From NCBI RefSeq assembly GCF_000237325.1, contig NC_017542.1, positions 5,698,501 through 5,762,500 of the forward strand: 64,000 bases of DNA. The letters are read 5' to 3'. The stretch is from Paenibacillus polymyxa M1. Lineage in GTDB: Bacteria > Bacillota > Bacilli > Paenibacillales > Paenibacillaceae. The translations under genes were made by a program, and so were the position numbers. Shown piece by piece: positions 52,433 to 62,170 of the stretch. Numbering within the stretch: position 1 is the first letter of the stretch; each line of letters begins with the position of its first letter. The notes under the pieces are model-generated. The model did no database searches. It saw only the letters and a program-made list of their open reading frames with translations, and had not been told where the DNA came from.

Positions 52433-53188
52433 ATGGCTTTTGTTATTAATAATTTAAAGGATAACAGCAATGTTGCCATCACTGACCAATTAGGTGGATT
52501 TACGGTACTGGAATACATAACAGATTTGAGTTGCACCTCGGTTGCGGCTGCGAAAGACAATTACTATATGAGCAAAAGTAACATGCGCCGCAAACAGCTC
52601 ATGATCGAAATCAATAATAGTGAGATTATGATGAGGGCAGGTGCCATGCAATATACTGTAGGCAGCATGGAAATGACTACCGGTGTAAAAGGCGTCGGAG
52701 GCTTAATGCGAAACTTGGTATCCGGTGCTGTAACGGGGACAGGTGCCATTAAACCGCACTATAAAGGCACGGGAACCATCATGCTGGAGCCTACCTATCA
52801 ATATATTTGGCTTATTGATGTCGATAATGATGACATTGCCATCGAAGACGGATTGTTTTTAGCTTGCGACGCCACACTGGACATATCCGTTGTTGCACGT
52901 AGTAATCTTTCCTCTGCTGCACTGGGCGGAGAAGGGTTATTTAATTTAAGCGCCCGTGGAAAAGGAGTACTGGCACTTCAAGCGCCGATCCCTTCTGATG
53001 AAGCGGTCGTTATAGAATTGCAAAATGATGTGCTTAAGGTGGATGGTAACTTTGCCCTTATGTGGTCCAACACCCTACAGTTTACCGTCGAAAAATCGGG
53101 GAAAACCAAAATGGGCTCGGCCGCTTCCGGCGAAGGGCTGGTTAATGTATACAGGGGAACAGGAAACGTGTGGCTGGCACCACTATGA
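52433..53188 (+). CDS. AIM24 family protein
   Basis: 251 residues, beta-rich AIM24/DUF124 (TRAP-like) fold. LMIEINNSEIMMRAGAMQYT, GTGTIMLEPTYQYIWLIDV and GEGLFNLSARGKGVLALQ are the family's Gly-rich strands. Function in bacteria unknown. CAAGGAGG before ATG (spacing about 11). Confidence 0.85.
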   Translation: MAFVINNLKDNSNVAITDQLGGFTVLEYITDLSCTSVAAAKDNYYMSKSNMRRKQLMIEINNSEIMMRAGAMQYTVGSMEMTTGVKGVGGLMRNLVSGAVTGTGAIKPHYKGTGTIMLEPTYQYIWLIDVDNDDIAIEDGLFLACDATLDISVVARSNLSSAALGGEGLFNLSARGKGVLALQAPIPSDEAVVIELQNDVLKVDGNFALMWSNTLQFTVEKSGKTKMGSAASGEGLVNVYRGTGNVWLAPL

Positions 53189-53235
53189 CATCTATATGGG
53201 CATGAGCATTGGAAGCCCAATGATGCCCAATGCTA

Positions 53236-53272
53236 ATAAAAAAGGAGAAGCCCTCGGCTTCTCCTTTTTTAA
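53236..53272. terminator. Bidirectional terminator
   Basis: Perfect 15-bp arms AAAAAAGGAGAAGCC/GGCTTCTCCTTTTTT (53238-53252 and 53256-53270) around three bases. Confidence 0.92.
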
Positions 53273-53308
53273 TCCTCATGGAACTGAACAGTTTCTCTGC
53301 TATATACT

Positions 53309-53650
53309 TTAATTCTTTTTAACAAACTCCGATTTTAGCTTCATTGCTCCAAAACCATCAATTTTGCAATCAATATCGTGGTCGCCTTCCACCAGACGGA
53401 TGTTTTTTACTTTGGTGCCAATTTTCAAGACGGAAGAGCTTCCCTTCACTTTAAGGTCTTTAATGACAGTTACAGAGTCACCATCCTTCAGAATGTTACC
53501 ATTCGCATCTTTGACGACTTTTACGTCTTCACTGCTTTCAGTTTCTGACTCGGCAGACCACTCATGGGCGCATTCCGGGCAAATGAACAGACTGCGGTCC
53601 TCATAAGTGTACTCTGAATTACACTCAGGACAATTTGGCAAATTAGACAT
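53309..53650 (-). CDS. PhnA/YjdM family zinc-ribbon protein
   Basis: 113 residues, the usual length. N-terminal zinc ribbon [15 protein letters not shown]...[11 protein letters not shown] (two CxxC pairs), then the PhnA domain with [20 protein letters not shown] and [20 protein letters not shown]. Once linked to phosphonates by position in E. coli, but its function is not settled. ATG 53650. Confidence 0.9.
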   Translation of the reverse strand: MSNLPNCPECNSEYTYEDRSLFICPECAHEWSAESETESSEDVKVVKDANGNILKDGDSVTVIKDLKVKGSSSVLKIGTKVKNIRLVEGDHDIDCKIDGFGAMKLKSEFVKKN

Positions 53651-53753
53651 GGTATTATGTACTCCATTCATTTTTTATTTCTATTCCAAGCCTACCTTGG
53701 AGTTCCCTACAAGTATATTGGATAATCAGTCGCGGTTCCACTTATGAATGTAA

Positions 53754-53795
53754 CTAAAACGGATGCTAACCTTTCTAGGCAGCATCCGTTTTGTA
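53754..53795. terminator. Terminator after the QorB-like gene
   Basis: AAAACGGATGCT/AGCATCCGTTTT arms (53756-53767 and 53781-53792). Confidence 0.87.
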
Positions 53796-53806
53796 CGACA
53801 CGTTTA

Positions 53807-54673
53807 TTATGCTTGGATTTGCTTGACCAGTTCACTAATTCCTTGCTTAAGCGGCGTCAGGGGACGCTTCAACAGCTTCTCAAAATCGTTGCTTACGACA
53901 TCCAAGGCTCCTTCACGAATCGCTTGTTGAATGCCTACCACAATAGGAATGGCACCTTCCGGTACTCCCGCACCGAGCATGATCTCGGCATACGCAGCAT
54001 CGTCTACCTGCTGTACAGGAACGTCCTTACCCAGGACCTCAGCAAGTATCGCTGCCAACTCTTCTTGGGTAATCGGCTTACCAGAGAGCTCGTAGATTGT
54101 ATTCTCATGTCCTTCGCCAGACAACACGGCTGCAGCCGCTTGCGCGTAATCAGCGCGGGCAGCCCAACCTACTCTACCGGACCCTGCTGAGGTTAACCAT
54201 GGTGCTCCCGCGAGTACGGATTGGATCGTGCCTGCTTCATTCTCAAGATACCAATTATTACGCAAGAAGGAGTAAGGAATACCTGACTCACGAATGAACT
54301 CCTCCGTAATACGATGTACGGGTGCAAGGAATAGAGTGCTGTCAGCGGCATTGGCCGCACTGGTATACGCGATGAAGCCTACTCCCGCACGCACAGCAGC
54401 ATCAACAGCCGCTTTATGCTGGCGAATTCTAGTATCATTATCCCCGTCTGCGGATATAATCAACAATCGATCTACACCAGCAAATGCCTGATCCAGCGTT
54501 TCTGGCTTGTCAAAATCGCCATGACGAACGTCAACGCCACGATTACGTAACCCCTCTGCTTTTTCCGGATTTCTTACGCTAACAATAAGGTCTTTTGCCG
54601 GGACGGATGCAAGCAATGTATCTACCACAATGGAACCCAGTTGCCCCGTTGCTCCTGTTAATGCGATTTTCAT
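53807..54673 (-). CDS. NAD(P)H-binding oxidoreductase, QorB/NmrA-like
   Basis: 288-residue atypical short-chain dehydrogenase. NADP loop ALTGATGQLGSIVVDTLL, TSAANAADSTLFLAPVHR, YSFLRNNWYLENE and YELSGKPITQEELA resemble E. coli QorB (YtfG), an NADPH:quinone reductase. Upstream, TTACT/AGTAA symmetric sequence near 54700-54720 may bind a repressor. GGAGGATTT precedes ATG. Confidence 0.83.
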   Translation of the reverse strand: MKIALTGATGQLGSIVVDTLLASVPAKDLIVSVRNPEKAEGLRNRGVDVRHGDFDKPETLDQAFAGVDRLLIISADGDNDTRIRQHKAAVDAAVRAGVGFIAYTSAANAADSTLFLAPVHRITEEFIRESGIPYSFLRNNWYLENEAGTIQSVLAGAPWLTSAGSGRVGWAARADYAQAAAAVLSGEGHENTIYELSGKPITQEELAAILAEVLGKDVPVQQVDDAAYAEIMLGAGVPEGAIPIVVGIQQAIREGALDVVSNDFEKLLKRPLTPLKQGISELVKQIQA

Positions 54674-54811
54674 ACGAAATCCTCCATTCGGTTTTTATTT
54701 ACTTTTATATAGTAACTAAAAATATGATACATGTCTAATTTAGAGTCTAAAGGTATGCTTTTCGGGTAAGGGTTGGTAACCCGGACTTTCCCCAAAGAGA
54801 GGAATATGTGT

Positions 54812-55705
54812 ATGAAGAAAGCTATGGTCATTGTAAATCCCTCTTCTGGCAAAGAGGAATCCCTCCAACATGTCAGAAAGGTAGAAGAAATTCTACGTGA
54901 GCAAGGATACGCCGTTACAGTCAAAGAGACGGCACAAGAACTTGATGCCACCCGTTTTTGCGTCACTGCATGTCAGGAGACTTATGATCTAGTCGTTTCC
55001 CTCGGTGGAGATGGCACGCTTCATGAAACCATTAATGGTTTCATGGATCAAGCCCATCGTCCAAAACTAGGGGTCATCCCGCTTGGGACCGTCAATGATT
55101 TTGCCCGTGCCTTACAAATTCCGCTAAGTCCTGAACTGGCGATCCGTACACTCACTTCTGCTCGCGTGAAAGCCGTAGATATGGGTCTCTTAAACGGTCG
55201 AATGTTTGCCAATGTTGTTGCCACTGGCTCGCTTGCCGAATCGCTATCCGCTGTGTCGTCAGACGATAAATCCATGTTTGGTACATTTGCCTACTTTAAA
55301 GAAGGTTTGAAAGAACTTATCAATCATCCTGTCCATCCGCTTATCGTCCGCTATGATGACAGGACTTGGGAAGGCGAATCCCCACTCTTTCTTGCTACTT
55401 TAACCAACTCAGTTGGCGGATTTGAGAAACTGGCGCCCGGGGCGGCTGTTGATGATGGCCTGCTTCACTGCTTTATTTTCAAAAACCTTAATATATTGAA
55501 CACGGTGACGGCCAGCATAAGCTTATTTTTAGGCAACCTGAAAGATCATAGTGATATCGTTTACTTTACTGCAAAGCATGTAAGTGTCAGCTCTGCAGAA
55601 CCGGTCAGTACGAATGTAGATGGTGAGGAAGGACCCTCTTTGCCTATCGAGCTTGGTATTCTGGCGCGTCACATCGAGGTAATTGTGCCTGAGGAGTCTG
55701 AGTAA
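54812..55705 (+). CDS. Diacylglycerol kinase-family lipid kinase (YegS/BmrU-like)
   Basis: 297 residues. VIVNPSSGKEE, the nucleotide loop VSLGGDGTLHETINGFM, GVIPLGTVNDFARAL, and the C-terminal VDDGLLHCFIF are the DAGK catalytic-domain motifs. Phosphorylates a lipid such as diacylglycerol. ATG 54812 is 9 bases after GAGAGG. First of three lipid-linked genes in 54.8-57.3 kb. Confidence 0.88.
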   Translation: MKKAMVIVNPSSGKEESLQHVRKVEEILREQGYAVTVKETAQELDATRFCVTACQETYDLVVSLGGDGTLHETINGFMDQAHRPKLGVIPLGTVNDFARALQIPLSPELAIRTLTSARVKAVDMGLLNGRMFANVVATGSLAESLSAVSSDDKSMFGTFAYFKEGLKELINHPVHPLIVRYDDRTWEGESPLFLATLTNSVGGFEKLAPGAAVDDGLLHCFIFKNLNILNTVTASISLFLGNLKDHSDIVYFTAKHVSVSSAEPVSTNVDGEEGPSLPIELGILARHIEVIVPEESE

Positions 55706-55719
55706 TACGGTGCTTATCC

Positions 55720-56262
55720 TCAGGCTTGAGGCTCATAATCGCTCAATTTCCCCTCGTAGATCAGATGGAATCGGTCACTTTGCCGAAAATCGTCTGGTGT
55801 AATAAGGGCGGGCAACTTGTTCCATATTTTGATGCCGGATCGCTGTAAAATTTCCGCGACAAATTGCGAACAAAAATAAGAATTACTGAACTCGACTGGT
55901 TCTTTGAGTGCAACGCCAATTAATCCCAGTAAGTTATACATATATTTTTGCCGACTTCGGATAAATACATGTAAAACTCTCTTCATTTTCTCGACTTCAC
56001 GGTCGGTTACTTGAAGCTCGTAGATGACACATGTTGTATTCGGAAATCTGCTGTATGTACCTGTCTTAATATCCTCTTTCACGAAACCACCATCCAGAGG
56101 GTTAATGGGGGTCTTTCTCCCGAAGCTGTATAACTCCGAAAGTTCTCGGTTGAAGGAAATGGAGGCGTGATTGTATGGTGCTCTTGTATAGCTTTTAATG
56201 ACTCTCGTCAGAAACGTTCCCGTATTCGTAAGCAAGATAAAAACCGATTGATCAGCTACCAT
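55720..56262 (-). CDS. YiiX/YebB-like papain-fold (NlpC/P60 superfamily) protein
   Basis: 180 residues, permuted papain-like fold: the catalytic His in YNHASISF (about 31) comes before the Cys in SYFCSQFVAEIL (about 130). Such LRAT/YiiX proteins act on lipid or amide bonds. No signal peptide. Lies convergent to the DAG kinase gene and divergent from the CdsA-like gene. Confidence 0.78.
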   Translation of the reverse strand: MVADQSVFILLTNTGTFLTRVIKSYTRAPYNHASISFNRELSELYSFGRKTPINPLDGGFVKEDIKTGTYSRFPNTTCVIYELQVTDREVEKMKRVLHVFIRSRQKYMYNLLGLIGVALKEPVEFSNSYFCSQFVAEILQRSGIKIWNKLPALITPDDFRQSDRFHLIYEGKLSDYEPQA

Positions 56263-56359
56263 TTACGAAACTTCCCCTTATCAAGTTTGAATTATTCCTT
56301 CATAATAACATAGGACCCCCTTCAGGGAATCCTATTTCGCTATAAGTTGGTGAGTCGCA

Positions 56360-57274
56360 ATGGACAGTTCGTTATTAACGTTAACCCTTATTTGTATAGC
56401 CTTATTAATCATCCATCTAATTTATATAGTGGTAGTCAAAACACAGCCAAACAAAGACTATGCAGCTATTGGACTTCGCATTAAGACCTGGTGGGGCATG
56501 TTCTTTATCTTTTGCCTGGCAACACTTTTTAATCCGATCGTTTCACTGCTTTCCTTGATGGTGCTTACTTTCTTTGCGCTAAAAGAATACTTCTCCATGA
56601 TTAGATCCAGAAAAGCTGACCGCAGGTTGTTTTTATGGGCATACTTGGCGATTCCTGTACAGTTTTATTGGATTTATATCGGGTGGTATGGGATGTTTAT
56701 CGTCTTTATCCCTATCTATGTATTCTTGCTGCTACCGCTCCCGCGATTGATCAATAAAGGAACCGTTGGTTTCCTACGTAGTGTCAGCTCGACTCAATGG
56801 GGACTCATGCTGATGGTTTTTGGACTGAGTCACCTGGCTTATTTTCAGTTTGCTGCGCCGCAATACGGAGCAAAACTTGTACTTTTTCTAGTGGTACTGA
56901 CACAGCTCAATGATGTCGCACACTATCTGGCATCGCTCTATTTCGGCAAGCGGAAAATCGTCCCGACATCCAATCCCAATATAACTTGGGAAGGCTTTGC
57001 ATTCGCTTTTCCCGTAACCATAGCGGCTTCCTATCTAATCTATCCGTACCTGACGCCGTTTGATCTGAAATTTGGGATTATTTTCGGTATGTTGATTAGC
57101 TTGAGCGGTTTCTTCGGGAGCTTAACGGTTTCCGTGCTGAAGCGAGATTTATTAATCGGCGATGATAATAAGTTCGATGCTTTGAAAAAAAGCTACTTAA
57201 GCCGGGTAGATAGCTTGACCTACACCTCGCCCGTCTTTTTTCACGTGATTCGTTATTTTTTCGACTTTATGTAG
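56360..57274 (+). CDS. CdsA-like phosphatidate cytidylyltransferase
   Basis: 304-residue membrane protein, about eight helices. The CdsA C-terminal signature is seen in modified form: DVAHYLASLYFGKRKIVPTS, ITWEGFAFA, SVLKRDLLIGDDNKFDALKK and YLSRVDSLTYTSPVFFHVI (SRVDS where housekeeping CdsA has GxxDRxDS). It makes CDP-diacylglycerol from phosphatidate and CTP if active. Probably a paralogue of the housekeeping enzyme. Confidence 0.8.
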   Translation: MDSSLLTLTLICIALLIIHLIYIVVVKTQPNKDYAAIGLRIKTWWGMFFIFCLATLFNPIVSLLSLMVLTFFALKEYFSMIRSRKADRRLFLWAYLAIPVQFYWIYIGWYGMFIVFIPIYVFLLLPLPRLINKGTVGFLRSVSSTQWGLMLMVFGLSHLAYFQFAAPQYGAKLVLFLVVLTQLNDVAHYLASLYFGKRKIVPTSNPNITWEGFAFAFPVTIAASYLIYPYLTPFDLKFGIIFGMLISLSGFFGSLTVSVLKRDLLIGDDNKFDALKKSYLSRVDSLTYTSPVFFHVIRYFFDFM

Positions 57275-57407
57275 CAATATGTTTTTCTTCATCGCTCCAC
57301 GATACTCTGCTTGCTTCTCACCGTTTTCATTTTGGTTAGCCGGGGTAAGTACTACTGTACCGCAAGCGGTCCTTATCCTAGAAAACAATCTTGAGGAGGC
57401 GTTAGAA

Positions 57408-57749
57408 ATGGCAGAGCATAATCATGTTGTGAATAAGGAAGGCGAAGTGGCCCTGAACAAGGTAGATGACGCATTAAATCGGATAGACGACAGCAAAAAA
57501 GATGACATCTTGGGCAGCTTTGATTCATTCAAAAGTTATTTGAGCGACAAAATTGAAATGGCTCAAAAAATCGGCTTGAATGAAGAAGTGATGGCAAAAG
57601 CAGCTGAGAAGATCGCAGGCTATCTGGCAGCCAAGGAAGAACCGCGCAATAGCGAGGAGAAGCTTCTTCAGGAATTGTGGAAGGTAGGGGACAAAGAGCA
57701 GCAGCACGCGCTTGCCCACATGCTAGTACGTGTGGCTCAATCCTCGTAG
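57408..57749 (+). CDS. DUF3243 family protein
   Basis: 113 residues, like B. subtilis YmfJ. DDILGSFDSFKSYLSDKIEM, AQKIGLNEEVMAKAAEKIAGYLA and ELWKVGDKEQQHALAHMLVR are conserved. All-helical, function unknown. ATG 57408 is 9 bases from TTGAGGAGG; the longer upstream frame is not used. Confidence 0.87.
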   Translation: MAEHNHVVNKEGEVALNKVDDALNRIDDSKKDDILGSFDSFKSYLSDKIEMAQKIGLNEEVMAKAAEKIAGYLAAKEEPRNSEEKLLQELWKVGDKEQQHALAHMLVRVAQSS

Positions 57750-57781
57750 AAATATTTAATTTATGAAAAACAATATTTTAC

Positions 57782-57826
57782 TATAAAAGAGCAGTCTATC
57801 CTTAGATGAGGATAGACTGCTCTTGC
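57782..57826. terminator. Bidirectional terminator
   Basis: Perfect 15-bp arms AAGAGCAGTCTATCC/GGATAGACTGCTCTT (57787-57801 and 57810-57824). Confidence 0.9.
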
Positions 57827-57888
57827 GTTTACTATCGTTGCAGCGCGTTCCGCTAATGATTACAATATGTTCTGCTTAACGCATGGAA

Positions 57889-59886
57889 TTAATGCACCTG
57901 AGTCAGTAATTGATATGCATCTTCCTTGGTAGTAACCGCCAGAAGCGCTTCTCTAAAATGGTCGTCCATCAGCTTACGAGACAGCATTTGCAGCACCTTC
58001 AGATGGGCATTGTCCTTACTATTACGCGGAACAGCAATCATGAAGATCAGTTTCGCTTCACTTCCGTCCATACTTTTCCAGTCCACTCCGCTCCGCTTCA
58101 CCCCAAAGACCACGCTTGGCTTCAGAACAGCTTCCGATTTACCGTGAGGAATGGCAATATTCATTCCAATGCCTGTGGAGCTTTCCTTCTCTCGGTCCAA
58201 TATAGCCTGTTTAAAACCACTGGCAGAACTTACGGCTCCATTTCTCTCAAGTGCTCCGATCATTTCATCAATCACGGCATCCTGTGTCGTTCCTTCCAGA
58301 TCCAGATTAATCAGATCCATCGTTACAATATCTGTCAACTTCTCAATGTGAATGGCTTGCGAAGATACCTCGGGCTCGTTATTTGCAATCGCTGAAGCTG
58401 ATGACTCGGCGGCAGTCGTAGTCATCGTAGATTGTTCCGTTACTGCGGCAGAATTTCCAGATGTCTCTTCTCCAGCAACAGCCGGATTTGCAGTTGCAAT
58501 ATCCCTTTTCAGCAGACTCACCAGGATAACTGAGACGGCTGCTCCGACAATAACAGCAATGAAGAACATGAACACATTGTCCACTGCACCAAGAATGGCT
58601 ACAATCGGTCCACCATGAGCTACCTTATCCCCTACATTTCCCAACATCGCAATGACTGAACCGACCATAGATCCTGCCATGATACTAGGAATAACACGCA
58701 ATGGATCTTGTGCAGCGAAGGGAATCGCTCCTTCAGTAATACCGAATAATCCCATCGTGAATGTAGCTTTTCCGGCTTCGCGTTCTGCTGGTGCAAATTT
58801 ACGCTTGTTGATCATTGCTGCAAGTCCCATTCCAATCGGTGGAATACAAATCGCAACGGCGATCGGTCCCATAATTTCGTAATTTCCTTCACCAATCATG
58901 GCCGAGCCGAATAAAAATGCTACTTTATTGACTGGACCACCCATATCAAAGGAGATCATCGCACCTAAAATCAGTGCCAATAGAATTGAACTTGTACCTT
59001 GCATACCTGCAAGCCAACCCGTCAAAGCTTCAAACAATTGTGCGACTGGAGAACCGATGATAAAGACAAAGATTAATCCTACAATTAAAGATGACAACAC
59101 AGGGATAATAATAATAGGCATGATCGGCTGTAATGCTCGCCCAACCTTCATTTTCCGAATACCCAGTGCAACATAACCCGCCAGGAAACCAGCGATAATT
59201 CCGCCGATAAATCCGGCTCCCGCCTCACTTCCATAAAAACTGCCGTTCGCAGCAATGAATCCGCCAACCATACCCGGTGCAAGCCCCGGTCTATCCGCAA
59301 TACTCATCGCGATGAATCCAGCGAGGATTGGTATCATAAAGGTAAACGAAGCCGAACCGATATCCTGAACCGTCTTCCAAAATGAACCGTCCGGTATAAC
59401 CAGACCGCCTGGTGTCTTCTCACCGCCAATCGTCAACGCAATGGCAATGAGCAATCCCCCAATGACAATAAAGGGCACCATATAGGATACACCATTCATC
59501 AAGTGGCGGTAGATAGGATTCTGCTTCGGTTTATTCTCCTGTGAGCTAGCTTCGGAGGCACGTGACTCTGCCCGGTACACAGGCACATTCCCCTTCATCA
59601 CCCGCTGGATCAATTCTTCCGGACGGCGAATCCCATCTTGTACTCCAACGACCAGCAATTTCTTGCCGACGAAGCGGTCTTTGACCACCGTCTTATCCGC
59701 TGCAATAATAATGCCATCCGCTTCACGGATCTCCTGCTCCGTTAGTTGATTTTCTACTCCAATGGAGCCTTGTGTCTCGACCTTCATCTCGATACCCAGT
59801 TTGGCTGCTGCCTTTTGCAGATTCTCAGCTGCCATATACGTATGTGCAATTCCGTTAGGACATGAGGTTATCGCTAATATCTTCAT
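57889..59886 (-). CDS. PTS fructose-family permease, EIIB-EIIC-EIIA fusion
   Basis: 665 residues. EIIB: MKILAITSCPNGIAHTYMAA with phospho-Cys9. EIIC: about nine helices, residues 130-460, GGPVNKVAFLFG being typical of the fructose family. EIIA at the C-terminus with the phospho-His in GIGMNIAIPHGKSE. It takes up and phosphorylates fructose, mannose or a related sugar; no fruK or mannose-6-phosphate isomerase is next to it to tell which. ATG 59886 chosen since GAAGGGGA abuts the other ATG at 59892. Regulator gene lies upstream on the same strand. Confidence 0.9.
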   Translation of the reverse strand: MKILAITSCPNGIAHTYMAAENLQKAAAKLGIEMKVETQGSIGVENQLTEQEIREADGIIIAADKTVVKDRFVGKKLLVVGVQDGIRRPEELIQRVMKGNVPVYRAESRASEASSQENKPKQNPIYRHLMNGVSYMVPFIVIGGLLIAIALTIGGEKTPGGLVIPDGSFWKTVQDIGSASFTFMIPILAGFIAMSIADRPGLAPGMVGGFIAANGSFYGSEAGAGFIGGIIAGFLAGYVALGIRKMKVGRALQPIMPIIIIPVLSSLIVGLIFVFIIGSPVAQLFEALTGWLAGMQGTSSILLALILGAMISFDMGGPVNKVAFLFGSAMIGEGNYEIMGPIAVAICIPPIGMGLAAMINKRKFAPAEREAGKATFTMGLFGITEGAIPFAAQDPLRVIPSIMAGSMVGSVIAMLGNVGDKVAHGGPIVAILGAVDNVFMFFIAVIVGAAVSVILVSLLKRDIATANPAVAGEETSGNSAAVTEQSTMTTTAAESSASAIANNEPEVSSQAIHIEKLTDIVTMDLINLDLEGTTQDAVIDEMIGALERNGAVSSASGFKQAILDREKESSTGIGMNIAIPHGKSEAVLKPSVVFGVKRSGVDWKSMDGSEAKLIFMIAVPRNSKDNAHLKVLQMLSRKLMDDHFREALLAVTTKEDAYQLLTQVH

Positions 59887-59961
59887 AGTCATTCCCCTTC
59901 TCTCTGATGTTTCCGCTTACATTGATAGTATAACCGCCTTTTTTGCTGTTATCGGGCGAAC

Positions 59962-59985
59962 TTTTTACCGGAACTTTCGGAAAAA
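59962..59985. promoter_or_regulatory. Dyad upstream of the PTS gene, candidate activator site
   Basis: TTTTACCG (59963-59970) and CGGAAAAA (59978-59985) form a near-perfect dyad with 7 bases between, about 75 bases before the PTS start and upstream of a -10-like TATACT (minus strand). A plausible site for the PRD regulator encoded upstream. Confidence 0.4.
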
Positions 59986-60000
59986 TAGAATAATACGGAC

Positions 60001-60032
60001 AAAAAAACAGGACTTATAGATAAGTCCTGCTC
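60001..60032 (-). terminator. Terminator of the PRD regulator gene
   Basis: Minus-strand CAGGACTTA/TAAGTCCTG (60029-60021 with 60016-60008) followed by seven T. Confidence 0.88.
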
Positions 60033-60056
60033 CTAAGCACGGCTTTTAATTTTAGT

Positions 60057-62009
60057 TTATCCCTTTAGCTTCCCTAATAGTCTCATCGCATCGGTCTCCT
60101 TAGATAAAGCATGAACTAGAGCTGGCTGCTCACTGATTAGGGACAATTCCTTAAATAACTGCCGCATTTCTTCCCGCCCATCCTGTTTTACCGCAAGCAA
60201 GAACACAAGCTCTACTTTCTCGGTTCCCCAAGTAAGTGGCTTCTTTAAAGTAGCGACTACAATGGAGGACTGCCTTATCCACTCTGAGCCGCCATGCGGG
60301 ATGGCTATGCCTCCCCCAATCGTCGTAGCTGACATTTTTTCTCGCGCCAATACGCTGTCCACATATCCTGTCTCCACATATCCTTTGTCCTCCAGTATTT
60401 GCGCCAGCTTAGAAATCAATTGTTCCGGACGCTGCACTTCTTGCTGGGGAAATACTAAAAAAGGTGTTGTGTACTTAAAAAATACAGATTCATCTGCGAC
60501 TCTAGGTTCCGGCTCATCCATTCGTCTGATCACTTGTTCCAGTTGACGCTCATCCTTGGCATCCAGCAATGGAGAGACGAGAATGTGCGGAACGCTCAGC
60601 TCTGGAAGAGCTACGGTTGTAATGATGAGATCCACCTCCTGGGTTGCCAGATAGTCCTGGACTTCTGCCTTAGAAAGGGTTGTCTCCACATGTACAGCCG
60701 GAAACTTACGTTCCACCTTTGTGCGCAGTAGCTGGGACATACCGATACCCATGTGACACACGATGATGGCTCTCTGAGGATGACTCTCTTTCTGGTGAAG
60801 TCGCTCCACAGAAGCCTGAAAATGTAGCGTTAAATACGCCGCTTCCTCCTCAGGGAACGATAACCGGACCAAATCCCCTACCTCTTCCAGCGTAATAATA
60901 ACCCGGTCGAACATGTAAGGATACATCTTCTTAATCTCAGTCAGCATAGGATTGGACACCGTCAAACCATATTGAAGCCGGTTCAGGGTCGTATATAAAT
61001 GGACCTTCAACCCTTTCAGCAACATCTTATCCTTGGAAAAGTCAATCATATTCAGCTCCGACATCCGCCGGACTAACTGCTCAATCAGCTTAGGCAAAAG
61101 CGGATGGCTGTCTGCCAGATCGCTTTGTTTGCCCTTTCTATCCTCTTGCTGGTAACGGAACTTTCCGCCCAGCAAATGCAGGGTTAGATAGGCCGTTTCT
61201 TCCTTGGAAAAAGGTACGGAAAACAGCTTTTGCAGCTGCCGTAAAAACGAAGTAGCCCATGTAAATTCGGCCTTCTCCTGCAAAAAGGCAATGTCTTTCT
61301 CGGAGAGAGAGATGGGCTGTCCCAGCTTGGTTCGTTTGACCATTAAGAGAATATGGAGCATTAAACCCTCAAAAGCTTCATCAGTAAAGCTGAGGTCATG
61401 ATGCTTTTGAAATGCTTTTAATTCATAATTGATGGTTGCAATCTCGTGCGGCTCAAACTGCTTGCGCATCATCTGTCCTGTTAACTCAGGACTATCAATC
61501 AGCTGATTCATCCGCGCCAAAGCGATCCGCTTGTTTTTCTCTGTGCCTTGAATGGTCAAGCCTACGCGCTGCTTGGTAACCAAGGCAAGATCAAAGCTGT
61601 GCAGCCAGTCATCAATCTTCTCCATATCTCTACGGATCACCGTCTTGTTCACATAATACTGGGAGGCCAGATCTTGTATCGTTACAGGCTTGGCATCCAT
61701 CAAGAGCCGATAAGCGAGATGCAGCACCCTCTCCTCATCCGATTCATGCTGGGCTGTACTCTCGCCTGCATACAGGCGGTGAAATAAATCAGCCTGCTCC
61801 GCTTCACTTATCTCCAAATAAATACCTCGTCCCGGTCTTCTCACCAGATTTGCATCGGAGTGCTTGACTAGATATTCTTCAATTACTTTTAGATCGTTTC
61901 GAATCGTCTTTTCTGAGCAATCCGTTTGATCGGCCAGATCCTGCACTAACCACAGTCGGTTCGATTCAGTTAACAACTTGCGGAAAATTTCTACTTGCCT
62001 TTTGTTCAT
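60057..62009 (-). CDS. PRD-containing transcriptional regulator with EIIB- and EIIA-like domains
   Basis: 650 residues, MtlR/LicR/ManR architecture: N-terminal HTH (LVQDLADQTDCSEKTIRNDL) and second HTH (TIQDLASQYYVNKTVIRRDM), two PRD domains with His (about 200-400), EIIB-like domain with Cys in IIVCHMGIGMSQLLRTK, and a C-terminal EIIA-like domain with His in GGGIAIPHGGSEW. Its activity would be set by phosphorylation through HPr and the cognate PTS. It most likely activates the adjacent PTS gene, which has its own promoter after a terminator. Confidence 0.9.
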   Translation of the reverse strand: MNKRQVEIFRKLLTESNRLWLVQDLADQTDCSEKTIRNDLKVIEEYLVKHSDANLVRRPGRGIYLEISEAEQADLFHRLYAGESTAQHESDEERVLHLAYRLLMDAKPVTIQDLASQYYVNKTVIRRDMEKIDDWLHSFDLALVTKQRVGLTIQGTEKNKRIALARMNQLIDSPELTGQMMRKQFEPHEIATINYELKAFQKHHDLSFTDEAFEGLMLHILLMVKRTKLGQPISLSEKDIAFLQEKAEFTWATSFLRQLQKLFSVPFSKEETAYLTLHLLGGKFRYQQEDRKGKQSDLADSHPLLPKLIEQLVRRMSELNMIDFSKDKMLLKGLKVHLYTTLNRLQYGLTVSNPMLTEIKKMYPYMFDRVIITLEEVGDLVRLSFPEEEAAYLTLHFQASVERLHQKESHPQRAIIVCHMGIGMSQLLRTKVERKFPAVHVETTLSKAEVQDYLATQEVDLIITTVALPELSVPHILVSPLLDAKDERQLEQVIRRMDEPEPRVADESVFFKYTTPFLVFPQQEVQRPEQLISKLAQILEDKGYVETGYVDSVLAREKMSATTIGGGIAIPHGGSEWIRQSSIVVATLKKPLTWGTEKVELVFLLAVKQDGREEMRQLFKELSLISEQPALVHALSKETDAMRLLGKLKG

Positions 62010-62170
62010 TCCAATCTCCTATCTTCCAAAATAAAGAATGTTCAGGCATATCGGTTTATATTTCGTTAGCTTTATATTAGCTTATCGATATACTAATTGT
62101 AACCCTACAGCAACATACGGAGTGTATAATAAGACAATCCAAATATACTGGATTTTCAGGAGGAAGAACA

